From Eshraghiella sp964576255 (GTDB lineage Bacteria; Bacillota; Clostridia; Lachnospirales; Lachnospiraceae), in contig CAZNUK010000001.1 of assembly GCA_964576255.1 (NCBI GenBank), positions 62,001-126,000 of the forward strand: a DNA stretch of 64,000 nt, written 5' to 3'. The notes under the pieces were generated by a model that did no database searches, had not been told where the DNA came from, and saw nothing but the letters and a program-made list of their open reading frames with translations. A program made the translations under genes and the position numbers. This document shows, piece by piece, positions 26,966-35,254 of the stretch (position 1 is its first letter; each line of letters begins with the position of its first letter).

Positions 26966-27102
26966 TTGCATGCAATAGATATCTTAGGGATAAGAATACG
27001 CCTTTATCAGACAATTTACAATGGCAATAACTACTGAATTTTGCAAGTGAATTTCTGTAATTATTCAGTGTCAACTTTTCATCTTAATTTTCTTAAGCAA
27101 AA
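26966..27102 (-). repeat. Conserved leader upstream of an Rpn gene, copy 1
   Basis: This non-coding block is clearly related to 45310-45452, which precedes another Rpn gene. Shared strings on the plus strand include TTGCATGCAA, GATATCTTA, CAATGGCAA, ACTGAATTTTG, TTTCTGTAATTATT and AGTGTCAACTTTT. It also carries an ACTGAAT/ATTCAGT inverted repeat. Its role is unknown; a promoter/leader or mobile-element end are both possible. Confidence 0.75.
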
Positions 27103-27132
27103 AAGAACCCGTAGTATTTACTACGAGTTCTT
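27103..27132 (-). terminator. Terminator of rpsF-ssb-rpsR
   Basis: 13-bp stem with one mismatch (27103-27115 with 27120-27132), loop ATTT; TTTTTTGC follows on the minus strand. Confidence 0.85.
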
Positions 27133-27142
27133 AATTACTGAA

Positions 27143-27409
27143 TTAATCTAAAGTATATGGTAAGAGTGCAATATGTCTTGCTCTCTTAATAGCTACTGTA
27201 AGAGCTCTCTGATGCTTTGCACATGTACCGGTAATTATTCTAGGAAGAATTTTACCTCTCTCAGATACATATCTTTTTAATTTATTAACATCCTTGTAGT
27301 CGATAACATTGTTAGCTGCATCGGCACAGAATACACAAACTTTTTTTCTTCTACGGCCCATTCTCTTTCTCATTGGAGAATCGCCCTTAGACTCTCTTGG
27401 ATTAGACAT
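27143..27409 (-). CDS. rpsR: 30S ribosomal protein S18
   Basis: 88 residues. The S18 core KRYVSERGKILPRIITGTCA and KHQRALTVAIKRARHIALLP is intact, preceded by KVCVFCADAANNVIDYKDV, which has two cysteines as in zinc-containing forms. The second ATG (27409) is used because AAGGAGG is only 2 bases from the first but 8 from this one. It is the last gene of rpsF-ssb-rpsR. Confidence 0.97.
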   Translation of the reverse strand: MSNPRESKGDSPMRKRMGRRRKKVCVFCADAANNVIDYKDVNKLKRYVSERGKILPRIITGTCAKHQRALTVAIKRARHIALLPYTLD

Positions 27410-27439
27410 TAACATGACCTCCTTTATCAAAATCAAAAA

Positions 27440-27868
27440 TTAAAATGGTAAGCCTTCGTCCTCAACACCATCAGGGATGTTCATAAATCCATCTCCTGCT
27501 GCTTCAGGCTCCGGTCTTGCCTGTGAAAAACTACTGTTTCCTGATGCGTTCTTGCTTTCTGCAAATTCGCATTCCTCAATTACAACGTCCGTTGTATAAA
27601 CCTTAACTCCGTCCTTGTTCGTATAGCTTCCTGTCTGAATTCTTCCGGTAACGCATACCTTGGTTCCCTGCTTCAAATACTTCTCAGCAAATTCAGCGTT
27701 TCTATCAAAAGCAACACAGGAGATAAAATCTGCTGTCTGCTCTCCATCATTACGACGTCTTCTGTCTACTGCCAAAGTATATCTGGCGATAGTCATCTGT
27801 CTCTCTCCGGTGGAATAACGAACATCCGGATCTCTTGTCAATCTTCCCATTAAGATAACTTTATTCAT
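27440..27868 (-). CDS. ssb: Single-stranded DNA-binding protein
   Basis: 142 residues from MNKVILMGRLTRDPDVRYS. The OB fold includes FISCVAFDRNAEFAEKYLKQ and GRIQTGSYTNKDG. A short flexible linker leads to the acidic tip DEGLPF, the docking tail for replication and repair proteins. The start at 27868 has GGAGG 6 bases upstream. It lies between rpsF and rpsR as in most Firmicutes. Confidence 0.97.
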   Translation of the reverse strand: MNKVILMGRLTRDPDVRYSTGERQMTIARYTLAVDRRRRNDGEQTADFISCVAFDRNAEFAEKYLKQGTKVCVTGRIQTGSYTNKDGVKVYTTDVVIEECEFAESKNASGNSSFSQARPEPEAAGDGFMNIPDGVEDEGLPF

Positions 27869-27907
27869 ACTTGCCTCCATTCTCGGTTGTACATAACCGA
27901 ACTAGAA

Positions 27908-28195
27908 TTACTCTTCTACTCTTACACACAAGTATCTAAGAACGTTGTCCATAATACGAAGCTGAGCTTCCATTTCAGCTGGGCAATTAGCGTCAGCGTC
28001 AAAATGAATAAAATAATAGAAAGCATCATTCATCTTCTGAATCTCATAAGCTAATCTCTTCTTACCCTCTTCCTTAACTTCAGTGTTAGTACCACCGAAA
28101 CGAGCGATAAGTTCTTTAACCTTCTCGATGACTGCTGCTCTCACATCGTCCTCTACAGTTGCGTTAACAACTACTGTTAATTCGTACTTATTCAT
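27908..28195 (-). CDS. rpsF: 30S ribosomal protein S6
   Basis: 95 residues with the S6 features NKYELTVVVNATVEDDVRAA, KRLAYEIQKMNDAFYYFIHF and MDNVLRYLCVRVEE. It binds S18 in the small subunit. It is the first gene of the operon, with AAGGAGG 8 bases before the ATG. Confidence 0.97.
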   Translation of the reverse strand: MNKYELTVVVNATVEDDVRAAVIEKVKELIARFGGTNTEVKEEGKKRLAYEIQKMNDAFYYFIHFDADANCPAEMEAQLRIMDNVLRYLCVRVEE

Positions 28196-28277
28196 GCTTA
28201 CTGCACCTCCTTCTGGTCTTATGGCCCCTTTTACAAAAAAGGAGCAAGGAATATAAATCTATATATCACGAAAAGTT

Positions 28278-28306
28278 ATGATACCACATAAAATCAGCTT
28301 TTGCAA
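28278..28306 (-). promoter_or_regulatory. Promoter of rpsF-ssb-rpsR
   Basis: On the minus strand: TTGCAA (28301-28306), 17-bp spacer, TATCAT (28278-28283). The -35 box lies inside the end of the DUF951 gene. The leader holds a small CTCCTTTT/AAAAGGGG hairpin. Confidence 0.65.
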
Positions 28307-28485
28307 GTGTTTTTTCGTATTCCTCTGATATTTTTCTCCACAATTCTCCGTGCAATCATAACCTGGTGTTCGCAACCCATACATTTGAGTCTAAAATCCG
28401 CACCTACTCTTAATACTTCCCATTCCTGACTTCCGCATGGATGAGGTTTTTTCATTTTAATAATGTCATTAAGTTCGATATCCAT
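28294..28485 (-). CDS. DUF951 family small protein
   Basis: 63 residues. It has the DUF951 pattern MKKPHPCGSQEWEVLRVGAD followed by FRLKCMGCEHQVMIAR, with three cysteines (CG and CMGC) that could bind zinc, and ends in a basic tail. The family is widespread next to rpsF in Firmicutes and has no known function. RNA or nucleic acid binding is plausible from the basic, Cys-containing fold. Confidence 0.88.
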   Translation of the reverse strand: MDIELNDIIKMKKPHPCGSQEWEVLRVGADFRLKCMGCEHQVMIARRIVEKNIRGIRKNTCKS

Positions 28486-28508
28486 AATAATCTCCTTGAA
28501 TTATTAAC

Positions 28509-28537
28509 AGAAGTCGCGAACTTATGTCGCGACTTCT
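28509..28537 (-). terminator. Hairpin after the 28556-29707 gene
   Basis: Perfect 11-bp stem AGAAGTCGCGA / TCGCGACTTCT with a 7-nt loop; a weak T-tract (GTTAATAATT) follows on the minus strand. Confidence 0.65.
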
Positions 28538-28555
28538 TAACTTGCATCAACGTTC

Positions 28556-29707
28556 TTAAGAATTATAATATTCGTTGCGATAAATAGCTGATACATCTGA
28601 TGCAACTCTCGCCTGTGTTGCAGCTGCGTCTGCTGCGGCAGAAGCTGCCTCTCTACGCATACGCTCTGCAGAAGCAGCGGCAGCGGCTGTATTTGCCGCA
28701 ATCTGGGACTGCATATCAGCACTTCTTCTTGCCTGTGCTTCCATCTCAATCTGATGACGACGATTCATTTCCATTTCGTGTGCACGGTCGGCATTTTCTT
28801 TCTTCGCCTTTTCGATTTCAAGATTAGCCTTTATTGCCTCTATTTCAAGAAGTTTTTTATTCTGCTCCATCGAATCATATTCATGAAGAGCCTCTTTAAT
28901 ACTGTCTGCACGACGACTTTCTATTAAATGAATAAGACAATCAATTATTTCAGTATTTTTGTCGCTCTCGGCTAAAACATCGGAAGCTTCAGCACTTGCA
29001 AGATAGGCTTTGGCTTTTTCCATAGCGGCATCACCACGGCTTATATGGTCGAGCCCCTCCTCCTTGAGTTCAGGCTTACGTTTTGCCCACCAGGCCTCCC
29101 ACTCTTCTTTTTCTTTTACTTCATTAACCTTATTAAGCTCCGCATTATCAATATCCTTCTGCTTTTCAGCTGCAAGCACAGCCCTTTGCTTTCTATTATA
29201 AGCAGGGGGCAGCTTACTAATAATAAAAAATATAAGCTGGATAACAAAGCATATTAAAATAGTAGCAATCAAAGTTCCTAAATCAATTAAAAGAAGATGC
29301 ATACTTTTTGTCCAGTCGCACACAACTGCAAATAACACTCCGGTAACACCCAGCCATATAAACATGGTTCTTAAAAAGGTGCCTCTTTCATCTGAAGCAA
29401 CTATATGTACCCATGAAAACATTGCAGTAACTAAAGGGAAGGCTGCTGCAACAAGTCCTGTAAGCACACGTTGTATAGTTTCTTCGTATTGATGCGGACT
29501 ATTAAATATAAAACCATTGTTTTTGAAGGCTGCTATAAACAACATGACTGCGGCTGCCACCATAGCAAGACTGTACAGCCCAAGGAAAACCGCTTTGAAT
29601 TTGCCGGTCTTTGAGAAAAACTCTTTCCAATGCTTTTTAAAACCTTCCCTTGCAATCTCTTCATTATTGGTAGGGAGCGGTTTAAAGACAAATTTTGCAT
29701 TATCCAT
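28556..29707 (-). CDS. Hypothetical membrane protein with long coiled-coil tail; 5' end interrupted
   Basis: 383 residues from the first usable ATG, family not recognised. About four transmembrane helices (roughly 38-170) are followed by a charged, then Ala-rich coiled coil (about 175-375). In the same frame, coding-like sequence continues 40 codons upstream to an ATG at 29827 that has a GAAAGGGG ribosome site and a good promoter, but codon 12 of that longer frame is TAA (29792-29794). The MDNAKF start at 29707 has CAGGAG directly against it, too close to work well. The gene is therefore probably a 423-codon ORF broken by a nonsense change, or the strain makes an N-truncated form. Confidence 0.7.
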   Translation of the reverse strand: MDNAKFVFKPLPTNNEEIAREGFKKHWKEFFSKTGKFKAVFLGLYSLAMVAAAVMLFIAAFKNNGFIFNSPHQYEETIQRVLTGLVAAAFPLVTAMFSWVHIVASDERGTFLRTMFIWLGVTGVLFAVVCDWTKSMHLLLIDLGTLIATILICFVIQLIFFIISKLPPAYNRKQRAVLAAEKQKDIDNAELNKVNEVKEKEEWEAWWAKRKPELKEEGLDHISRGDAAMEKAKAYLASAEASDVLAESDKNTEIIDCLIHLIESRRADSIKEALHEYDSMEQNKKLLEIEAIKANLEIEKAKKENADRAHEMEMNRRHQIEMEAQARRSADMQSQIAANTAAAAASAERMRREAASAAADAAATQARVASDVSAIYRNEYYNS

Positions 29708-29827
29708 CTCCTGCTTGATTGCTCTACTTTTTTCCCACTCTTCATTTGCAAGCTCAGCATAGGCATCTGCCTCATTAAGGTCGTTTTTTAATTATTTTAA
29801 TGCTTTAATATCCTCTTCTCTGCTCAT
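29708..29827 (-). pseudogene. Interrupted 5' extension of the 28556-29707 gene (in-frame TAA)
   Basis: ATG at 29825-29827, then MSREEDIKALK, TAA at 29792-29794, then LKNDLNEADAYAELANEEWE and KSRAIKQE running in frame into the downstream ORF. The residues after the stop are amphipathic and coding-like, and the promoter and ribosome site serve this ATG. Confidence 0.65.
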
Positions 29828-29865
29828 AACCAGTCCCCTTTCTAAAACACTTTTGTACTTATTTT

Positions 29866-29895
29866 ATTGTATAGTACATATATATATTTTGTCAA
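29866..29895 (-). promoter_or_regulatory. Promoter of the interrupted membrane-protein gene
   Basis: On the minus strand: TTGACA (29890-29895), 18-bp AT-rich spacer, TACAAT (29866-29871). Confidence 0.75.
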
Positions 29896-29896
29896 T

Positions 29897-29922
29897 AAAA
29901 GACACCTTGTGTGGTGTCTTTT
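29897..29922. terminator. Hairpin with A/T flanks, probable terminator
   Basis: AAAAGACACC / GGTGTCTTTT, 10-bp stem with a 6-nt loop, between the tRNA unit and the next promoter. Confidence 0.65.
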
Positions 29923-29932
29923 CTACATGATA

Positions 29933-29963
29933 AAAACCAGCAACCCTTATGGTTACTGGTTTT
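29933..29963 (-). terminator. Terminator of the tRNA-Cys unit
   Basis: AAAACCAG.AACC pairs with GGTT.CTGGTTTT with one mismatch; TTTTTATC follows on the minus strand. Confidence 0.72.
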
Positions 29964-29995
29964 CGTATTGCCACCTATTATGTGACCAACTATAG

Positions 29996-30066
29996 AGGCG
30001 AGTGCCGGATTTGAACCGGCGATCAGGGTGTTGCAGACCCACGCCTTACCGCTTGGCTAACTCGCC
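29996..30066 (-). tRNA. tRNA-Cys (GCA)
   Basis: 71-nt cloverleaf on the minus strand. The acceptor stem GGCGAGT / ACTCGCC carries discriminator U, as in tRNA-Cys. The D arm is GCC...GGC, the anticodon loop CUGCAAC gives anticodon GCA, and the T arm is GCCGG-UUCAAAU-CCGGC. The outermost anticodon-stem pair is a mismatch. CCA is not encoded. Confidence 0.95.
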
Positions 30067-30096
30067 ATTGTGCTGTCGTTAACCGACAGCTTTTGT

Positions 30097-30125
30097 ATTA
30101 TATCAATTATATTTTTGTAAGTCAA
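30097..30125 (-). promoter_or_regulatory. Promoter of tRNA-Cys
   Basis: On the minus strand: TTGACT (30120-30125), 17-bp spacer, consensus TATAAT (30097-30102). A hairpin GCTGTCG / CGACAGC separates it from the tRNA 5' end. Confidence 0.85.
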
Positions 30126-30132
30126 CACATTT

Positions 30133-30801
30133 TTAAAATATTTTTGCTATTATAATCAAAATCAGATTTTTGTTATACATAAAGGATAGCACCGGATTGC
30201 TCTCTATATCCATATATATTCTTTCCGCCCAAGGAAATTTACTAAATACCATCAAAATCAAAAACAGTACACTGACAAAAATAAATCCCAGTCCAAAACC
30301 TGCCACCATACCACCCAAATCATTGGCAACTCTGATAAGTGGAAACTTCGCTATAGCCTTAACAATTGCCCCTATTATGGCACAGACCACAACTATTGTC
30401 ACAAATACAAGAAGGCACACTATGCCTGACAGAATAAAGTCCGCCACCGCTCCGACAATGTATTCATTATACGCATCCACGCCTTTTTCCAAATATTCTT
30501 CGGCGCCTTGATTGATTTCCTTCTGGAACACCTCCGGGAAGAATTCTTTAATATCATCTGAATCCTTGGAGATAAAAAATCCCGACTCCTCCATATACTC
30601 TCTAGTGCGCTCTGTTACTCTGTCATCCCAGTCTGTATTTGTCCTGACATAGGAAGTGACCCCAGGTGTTATAATAATTGCCACCACAATACCCACCACT
30701 GAAAACACAATGGACAGAATCATTCTCACAATTCCCCTTTTCAGTCCGACTATTGCAAAAGCAGCAAGTATTACTATCACAGCTACTAATGTCCAATTCA
30801 T
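30133..30801 (-). CDS. CvpA-family membrane protein
   Basis: 222 residues. The opening VIVILAAFAIVGLKRGIVRM and the later LLVFVTIVVVCAIIGAIVKA, then NDLGGMVAGFGLGFIFV, give the CvpA (colicin V production family) pattern of four transmembrane helices. A large loop of about 75 residues lies between helices 2 and 3. The role of the family in Gram-positives is unclear; envelope maintenance is suspected. It is the last gene of the LysM-DUF5711-CvpA operon, 8 bases after DUF5711. Confidence 0.82.
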   Translation of the reverse strand: MNWTLVAVIVILAAFAIVGLKRGIVRMILSIVFSVVGIVVAIIITPGVTSYVRTNTDWDDRVTERTREYMEESGFFISKDSDDIKEFFPEVFQKEINQGAEEYLEKGVDAYNEYIVGAVADFILSGIVCLLVFVTIVVVCAIIGAIVKAIAKFPLIRVANDLGGMVAGFGLGFIFVSVLFLILMVFSKFPWAERIYMDIESNPVLSFMYNKNLILIIIAKIF

Positions 30802-30809
30802 ATATATTC

Positions 30810-32012
30810 CTACTTAAATTTTACCTTATATATTTTATCCGGAGAAATAAACAGATATTCCTTACCATCAATATGAATAATGTCAGATATATCCGCGTCA
30901 AACTCCCCGCTGATTATTTCATTGCCCTTCTCATTAAGAAGCATGAAATTCTTATTACCATAAATCATTATCCCCGTTTTCGTAAAGGTAAAAGAATTAT
31001 ATTCCTCTGAGACCGACTTAGTATACTGAAGCTCCCCACTTAAATTATATACAGCAATATTACGATTTCCATTTTCGCCTGTATACACATAAGCAAAATT
31101 ACTTTCGGAATAAAAAATCTGCTCTATTCTCTCGGCAATTTCAACATTATTAATGAGCTTTGGATATTCCTTAATTGTATAAAAACTTATAAGATTCTCA
31201 GCAACCGCAACAACCGCAGTTTCATTAAGGAATTCCACATCACCTACCAGCTGATTGTCATAGATATTAAAGCCACCAACAATTCTTTCACTTTCATTCT
31301 GACCTACAACGTCAAAATTATAGAAATCCACACTGGTAACCAAATCCACACCCTTAACAGATGTAAATGCTACTACTAATTTATTGCCATCCGGTGAAAC
31401 AGATGCATCTGTTGGAATTCCATCACTGGACGCAGTGGTCTTAATGGTATATATCTTAGAGCCATCCTTGCCATACATATCAATATATGATGCATCTGAA
31501 TCCTCCAAAATAGCCACAACCAAACCTTTTTCAGATACTGAGATTTTAACAATTGGCAAAGTAGTGCTAATGGTGGTTATATACCCATTTACATCAAAAA
31601 AGTAAATTTCATTACCTCCCACATCCGCTACTGCAAGATAATTGCCCGCCTTGTCCACACCCAAAGAATTAATCTCATAGGTCTTGTTCCATTTCTGAGT
31701 TCCATCATAGCCAAAAGCCGCCGCACCATCTCTGCTGCATCTTACATATATTTCCTCGTCCCCAAGGTATGTCGCATAACCGCTATCAGTTCTTCTGATG
31801 GAATCTTCAATATTGTATCCGGAATAATTATTTTTCTTAGCATATACAATAAGAATAATAATCGCCACCACAACCACTATAGCAATAATTACAAATATCA
31901 AAAGTCTCTTAAGATTATGGTCTCGAAGTTTCCTTTTGTAATCGTCTAATTCACCTTCTGGAGAATTTGCTCTTTTTTGTTTTTCTTTCTTGTATTCTCT
32001 GATACTTGACAA
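30810..32012 (-). CDS. DUF5711-type membrane-anchored beta-propeller protein
   Basis: 400 residues. A basic cytoplasmic N-terminus, one transmembrane helix (about 35-58) and an extracytoplasmic domain built of repeated blades such as GYDGTQKWNKTYEINSLGVD and SVSPDGNKLVVAFTS, characteristic of a six- or seven-blade propeller. DUF5711 proteins are common in Lachnospiraceae and uncharacterised. It starts with TTG, 9 bases after AAGGAG. The propeller may bind a wall or protein ligand; its operon partners are a LysM protein and CvpA. Confidence 0.75.
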   Translation of the reverse strand: MSSIREYKKEKQKRANSPEGELDDYKRKLRDHNLKRLLIFVIIAIVVVVAIIILIVYAKKNNYSGYNIEDSIRRTDSGYATYLGDEEIYVRCSRDGAAAFGYDGTQKWNKTYEINSLGVDKAGNYLAVADVGGNEIYFFDVNGYITTISTTLPIVKISVSEKGLVVAILEDSDASYIDMYGKDGSKIYTIKTTASSDGIPTDASVSPDGNKLVVAFTSVKGVDLVTSVDFYNFDVVGQNESERIVGGFNIYDNQLVGDVEFLNETAVVAVAENLISFYTIKEYPKLINNVEIAERIEQIFYSESNFAYVYTGENGNRNIAVYNLSGELQYTKSVSEEYNSFTFTKTGIMIYGNKNFMLLNEKGNEIISGEFDADISDIIHIDGKEYLFISPDKIYKVKFK

Positions 32013-32024
32013 AATCCCCGCTCC

Positions 32025-33257
32025 TTAATTTGCACTAGGTATTTTAAGCTCTATTCCCGGCTGAAGATCATTTGTTGAGCTTAATCCACTGGCTGTTAAA
32101 ATACCATTAGCATATTCTTCTGAATACTTACCATAGAACTGTACACAAATTCCCCACATACTGTCTCCCTGCTTAACAATATAACTCTGTGTTGTTACAG
32201 GAGCTTCTGTTGTAGGTTCTTCGGTGGTAGGTTCCTCTGTTGTAGGTTCTTCTGTGACAGGCTCCTCTGTTGTAGGTTCTTCCGTTACAGGTGCCTCTGT
32301 TGTATCCGCTTCCGTTGTAGGAAGATTAGCCTCAAGAGAGGTTACAGGTGTTTTGGACGTCTGCTCCTGTCCCTCAGCATCTACCGCAAGTGTACCTTCA
32401 TTATTTCCTGAAGAATTATTCTTACTAAACTCGTTAATCTTATTCACACCAATTACCAATACAACAATGATAACTAACATACTAAGTACGTATATGGCAG
32501 TAAGATTGCGCTTAATACTGTTACCTCCATTACTACGTTCTTTGACAATATTACGATACTGTCCCTGTGGTTCTTCTTCTCCGGTCTCATCTACAGGTGG
32601 CTGGGCAACATATTTAGCATCATATTCGCTCTGGTTTTCCTTCATATATCTCTGCATAGAAGGATTTTTTTCAAAATAAACCGTATATCCGGTCATTGCT
32701 TCAAGACCATTCTCGCCCTTCTGCCAAAAAGCCTCATCCCCCGCACCATTATTAACCATAAAAAACACATTATCTTCGTCTGTAAAGCTCTCCTCATTAG
32801 CTTTATTGATAATATCCATATCATCTTCTGTAATTTTGTTTGAAGACAAATACCATCCCAGAATATCATAATCCCCAAAATACTGGGCAATATATTTCTT
32901 AGTAATCGGCCATGTCTCCTGTGTAAAAGCGATGTGGTCAGTATACACTGCCGCATTTAAAACCTCTACAACTCCCTTAATAAAAACATAAGTAACTCCG
33001 TCAGCCTTCTTAACTTCTCCTAAAAGAATACCAACTGCTCCGTCCTCGTCCTCATCCACTGAAATGTCCTTAATAAATGAGTATGCGTAATCTTCTATGT
33101 AAACTCTGCGATTTCCATCTTCTGTTCCGATTTTCTTAACATTCTTAGGAAGGATAACTTTTCCATTATCTCTGTAAATGACCTCCACTTTTAATACCTC
33201 CAAATAAAAATAGTCATGTCCAACATCAAACTTCATTTTATCATCTTCTGTTCTCAA
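32025..33257 (-). CDS. Membrane-anchored LysM protein with an N-terminal JAMM/MPN-like domain
   Basis: About 410 residues. The N-terminal cytoplasmic domain (about 10-190) has the order of a JAMM/MPN fold: AVGILLGEV, FIKGVVEVLNA, DILGWYLSSNKITEDDMDII and NVFFMVNNG. The HxH and Ser of a JAMM active site are not present, so it would be inactive. A transmembrane helix lies at about 250-275. Then come Thr-rich TTEEP/VTEEP repeats (15-bp DNA repeats near 32218-32300) and a C-terminal LysM domain (YIVKQGDSMWGICVQFYGKY) for peptidoglycan binding. The MPN assignment is my inference. The start is uncertain: a TTG at 33257 best fits the AAGGGGG ribosome site. Confidence 0.75.
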   Translation of the reverse strand: MRTEDDKMKFDVGHDYFYLEVLKVEVIYRDNGKVILPKNVKKIGTEDGNRRVYIEDYAYSFIKDISVDEDEDGAVGILLGEVKKADGVTYVFIKGVVEVLNAAVYTDHIAFTQETWPITKKYIAQYFGDYDILGWYLSSNKITEDDMDIINKANEESFTDEDNVFFMVNNGAGDEAFWQKGENGLEAMTGYTVYFEKNPSMQRYMKENQSEYDAKYVAQPPVDETGEEEPQGQYRNIVKERSNGGNSIKRNLTAIYVLSMLVIIVVLVIGVNKINEFSKNNSSGNNEGTLAVDAEGQEQTSKTPVTSLEANLPTTEADTTEAPVTEEPTTEEPVTEEPTTEEPTTEEPTTEAPVTTQSYIVKQGDSMWGICVQFYGKYSEEYANGILTASGLSSTNDLQPGIELKIPSAN

Positions 33258-33379
33258 ATTCACCCCCTTTTTTAATTATTTTACTAAATTTAAAAAGAAT
33301 ATTTGTTCATATTCCTGCGTATACTTATATAACCGGGGTTTTTGAACTTCTCGGATACACTAAGAAAGGACTTGCTATA

Positions 33380-33949
33380 TTGCTAAAAGAATCCCCTGTT
33401 TTAATTTCATATTTTAATACTGCAACGATAAAAGCTTCCTATGAGCTTAAAAATGCACTTTTAAAAATGTTCAGGGAACACGATATCCGCAACAAAGAAA
33501 TCATAATATTATGTGTGGGAAGTGACCGCTCAACAGGAGACAGTCTAGGCCCCCTTATTGGCTATAAATTAGAAAAATATCGTCTCAAAAATGTAGAAAT
33601 ATGGGGCACGTTAGAGCATCCAATACATGCCACCAATCTGGCTGACAAATTACAGGAAATTTCAGATACCAAAACCAATCCTTTTGTTCTGGCTATAGAT
33701 GCTTCACTGGGAAGCAAGGATCACATTGGTTTTGTTACTCTTGGAAATGGACCGCTTCGTCCGGGACTTGGTGTCAACAAGGAACTTCCAACTGTGGGCG
33801 ACATTCATATTACCGGAATTGTTAATTTTTCCGGCATGATGGAAAGCTTACTTTTACAAACCACAAGACTTTCCATGGTGATGCAGTTAGCCGACACAAT
33901 TTCAAAGGCTCTGCTGTATGCGCTACTTGAATATTCCGAACCAGCATAA
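33380..33949 (+). CDS. yyaC: YyaC-family spore protease-like protein
   Basis: 189 residues with the YyaC signature IIILCVGSDRSTGDSLGPLI, then GTLEHPIHATNL, FVLAIDASLGSKDHIG and VGDIHITGIVNFSG. The fold is that of the Gpr/HybD peptidases, and relatives occur in spore-forming Firmicutes. Its presence suggests a spore-forming ancestry but does not show sporulation. It starts with TTG at 33380 after AAAGGA; no better codon is available. It converges on the coiled-coil gene across a bidirectional terminator. Confidence 0.88.
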   Translation: MLKESPVLISYFNTATIKASYELKNALLKMFREHDIRNKEIIILCVGSDRSTGDSLGPLIGYKLEKYRLKNVEIWGTLEHPIHATNLADKLQEISDTKTNPFVLAIDASLGSKDHIGFVTLGNGPLRPGLGVNKELPTVGDIHITGIVNFSGMMESLLLQTTRLSMVMQLADTISKALLYALLEYSEPA

Positions 33950-34011
33950 AAGTTCTATCACAGTTGTAATATTCGCTCACAGTTTAAACTTTTTCGAAAA
34001 AACAGCAATAA

Positions 34012-34057
34012 AAAACATATATATCTAAAGCTCCTTTGCTCTAGATATATATGTTTT
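34012..34057. terminator. Bidirectional terminator between convergent genes
   Basis: Perfect 16-bp stem (34012-34027 with 34042-34057) with A-rich 5' and T-rich 3' flanks, serving yyaC on plus and the coiled-coil gene on minus. Confidence 0.88.
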
Positions 34058-34064
34058 ATTAGTT

Positions 34065-35174
34065 TTATGCTTTTGTTTTGTATGCTTGTATTGCCTCTCC
34101 CACAGTAGCTGCCTGTCCATTCTCCATAAAAGAAATTAACTCATCAATCTTAGCTGCATCAGAAAAGCTCTTATCAACATAACTCTCATACTCAGTCGAA
34201 AGCTTAATACCCAACTGCTTAACTGTATCCTCAAGCTCCGCGTGTCTTGCCACAATCTCATTGTACTTCTGCTCAAGTTCCTCAATTCTAGGCATCTCCC
34301 GCCCTTCAATCTCCTGCACGATTGCAGGCTTGGTGGTCTCGTCAAACATCTTTAACGCATCCGCCTTATTCTGTGTAATAATAGCTATATCATTCTCCAA
34401 ATCCTGAAGCTTATTATCATAATCTCCAAGATTATACATATCCTCATTCTTATCCTTGCGGATAGATTTGGCAATCTTACGAATCTGATTATTATTACTA
34501 TTCACCTGGTCTCTCAAAGAACGAACCGATAAAAGTGCCTCTTTATGTTTATGCTTGGTATTATTTTCGATGAGCTTGTACAGGAAAAACACCAACACAA
34601 CAATAACAAAATAAGTTATCGCCAAAAACAATTTCTGTAATCCACCATCCAATTTCTCAAAAGGAAGTAATTCATACACCGCTAATGGCAAACACAAAAA
34701 CATCAATATTATAACCAATGCACAGAAGAAAATTTCTCCCACACCTTTTGTAAAAAACAATGAAAAATACAAACCACTTCCGCAAAATGATGAAAGCTTC
34801 TCCGCTCTCAGGGACGACTTAATATTGGCCTTAAGTTCATTATTCTGAGCTGTCAAATCCGCGGTCTCTTCTGCAATTCTAGCCTTAACGCCCTTGTTCT
34901 TAGCCTTACTTCTCTGACCACGAATCTTTCTAAGCTTACTCTCGTCTTTATCTATTTCCTTGTCAAACTTATCGCTGACCTCATTACGTCTTTTCTTAAC
35001 TGTAATTTCTATATCATCCTTAAGATTCTTCTTATTAAGTGCAAGCTCCTTCTCAAGTCTTTTTTCCTCTGCTTGTGCCTGCTCATTAAGAACCTTGGAA
35101 TTATTGTAATCCTCTACCAATGCCTTATACTCTATAAGAGTATTAACATCTCCTGATAAAATGTTCCTATCCAC
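34065..35174 (-). CDS. Hypothetical two-helix membrane protein flanked by coiled coils
   Basis: 369 residues, family not recognised. A long charged coiled coil (about 20-130) is followed by two transmembrane helices (about 150-180 and 190-215), and a second coiled coil (about 225-340) completes it. The N- and C-terminal coils would lie on the same, cytoplasmic, side. The GTG at 35174 is chosen because GGAGG stands 8 bases ahead; the apparent ATG 15 bases upstream overlaps that ribosome site. A scaffold or tether role is possible, but nothing specific points to one. Confidence 0.68.
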   Translation of the reverse strand: MDRNILSGDVNTLIEYKALVEDYNNSKVLNEQAQAEEKRLEKELALNKKNLKDDIEITVKKRRNEVSDKFDKEIDKDESKLRKIRGQRSKAKNKGVKARIAEETADLTAQNNELKANIKSSLRAEKLSSFCGSGLYFSLFFTKGVGEIFFCALVIILMFLCLPLAVYELLPFEKLDGGLQKLFLAITYFVIVVLVFFLYKLIENNTKHKHKEALLSVRSLRDQVNSNNNQIRKIAKSIRKDKNEDMYNLGDYDNKLQDLENDIAIITQNKADALKMFDETTKPAIVQEIEGREMPRIEELEQKYNEIVARHAELEDTVKQLGIKLSTEYESYVDKSFSDAAKIDELISFMENGQAATVGEAIQAYKTKA

Positions 35175-35254
35175 AATATATTCCTCCATTCACTAGTCTT
35201 TAGTCATATCTTATATAATTATAGAATATTTATACTTTTATAACAAGTATTTTT

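Noticed and set aside
28196..28271. Ribosomal S6:S18-binding leader before rpsF
   Set aside because: Only a small T-rich hairpin is visible, and I could not find the conserved CCG bulge, so I do not claim it.
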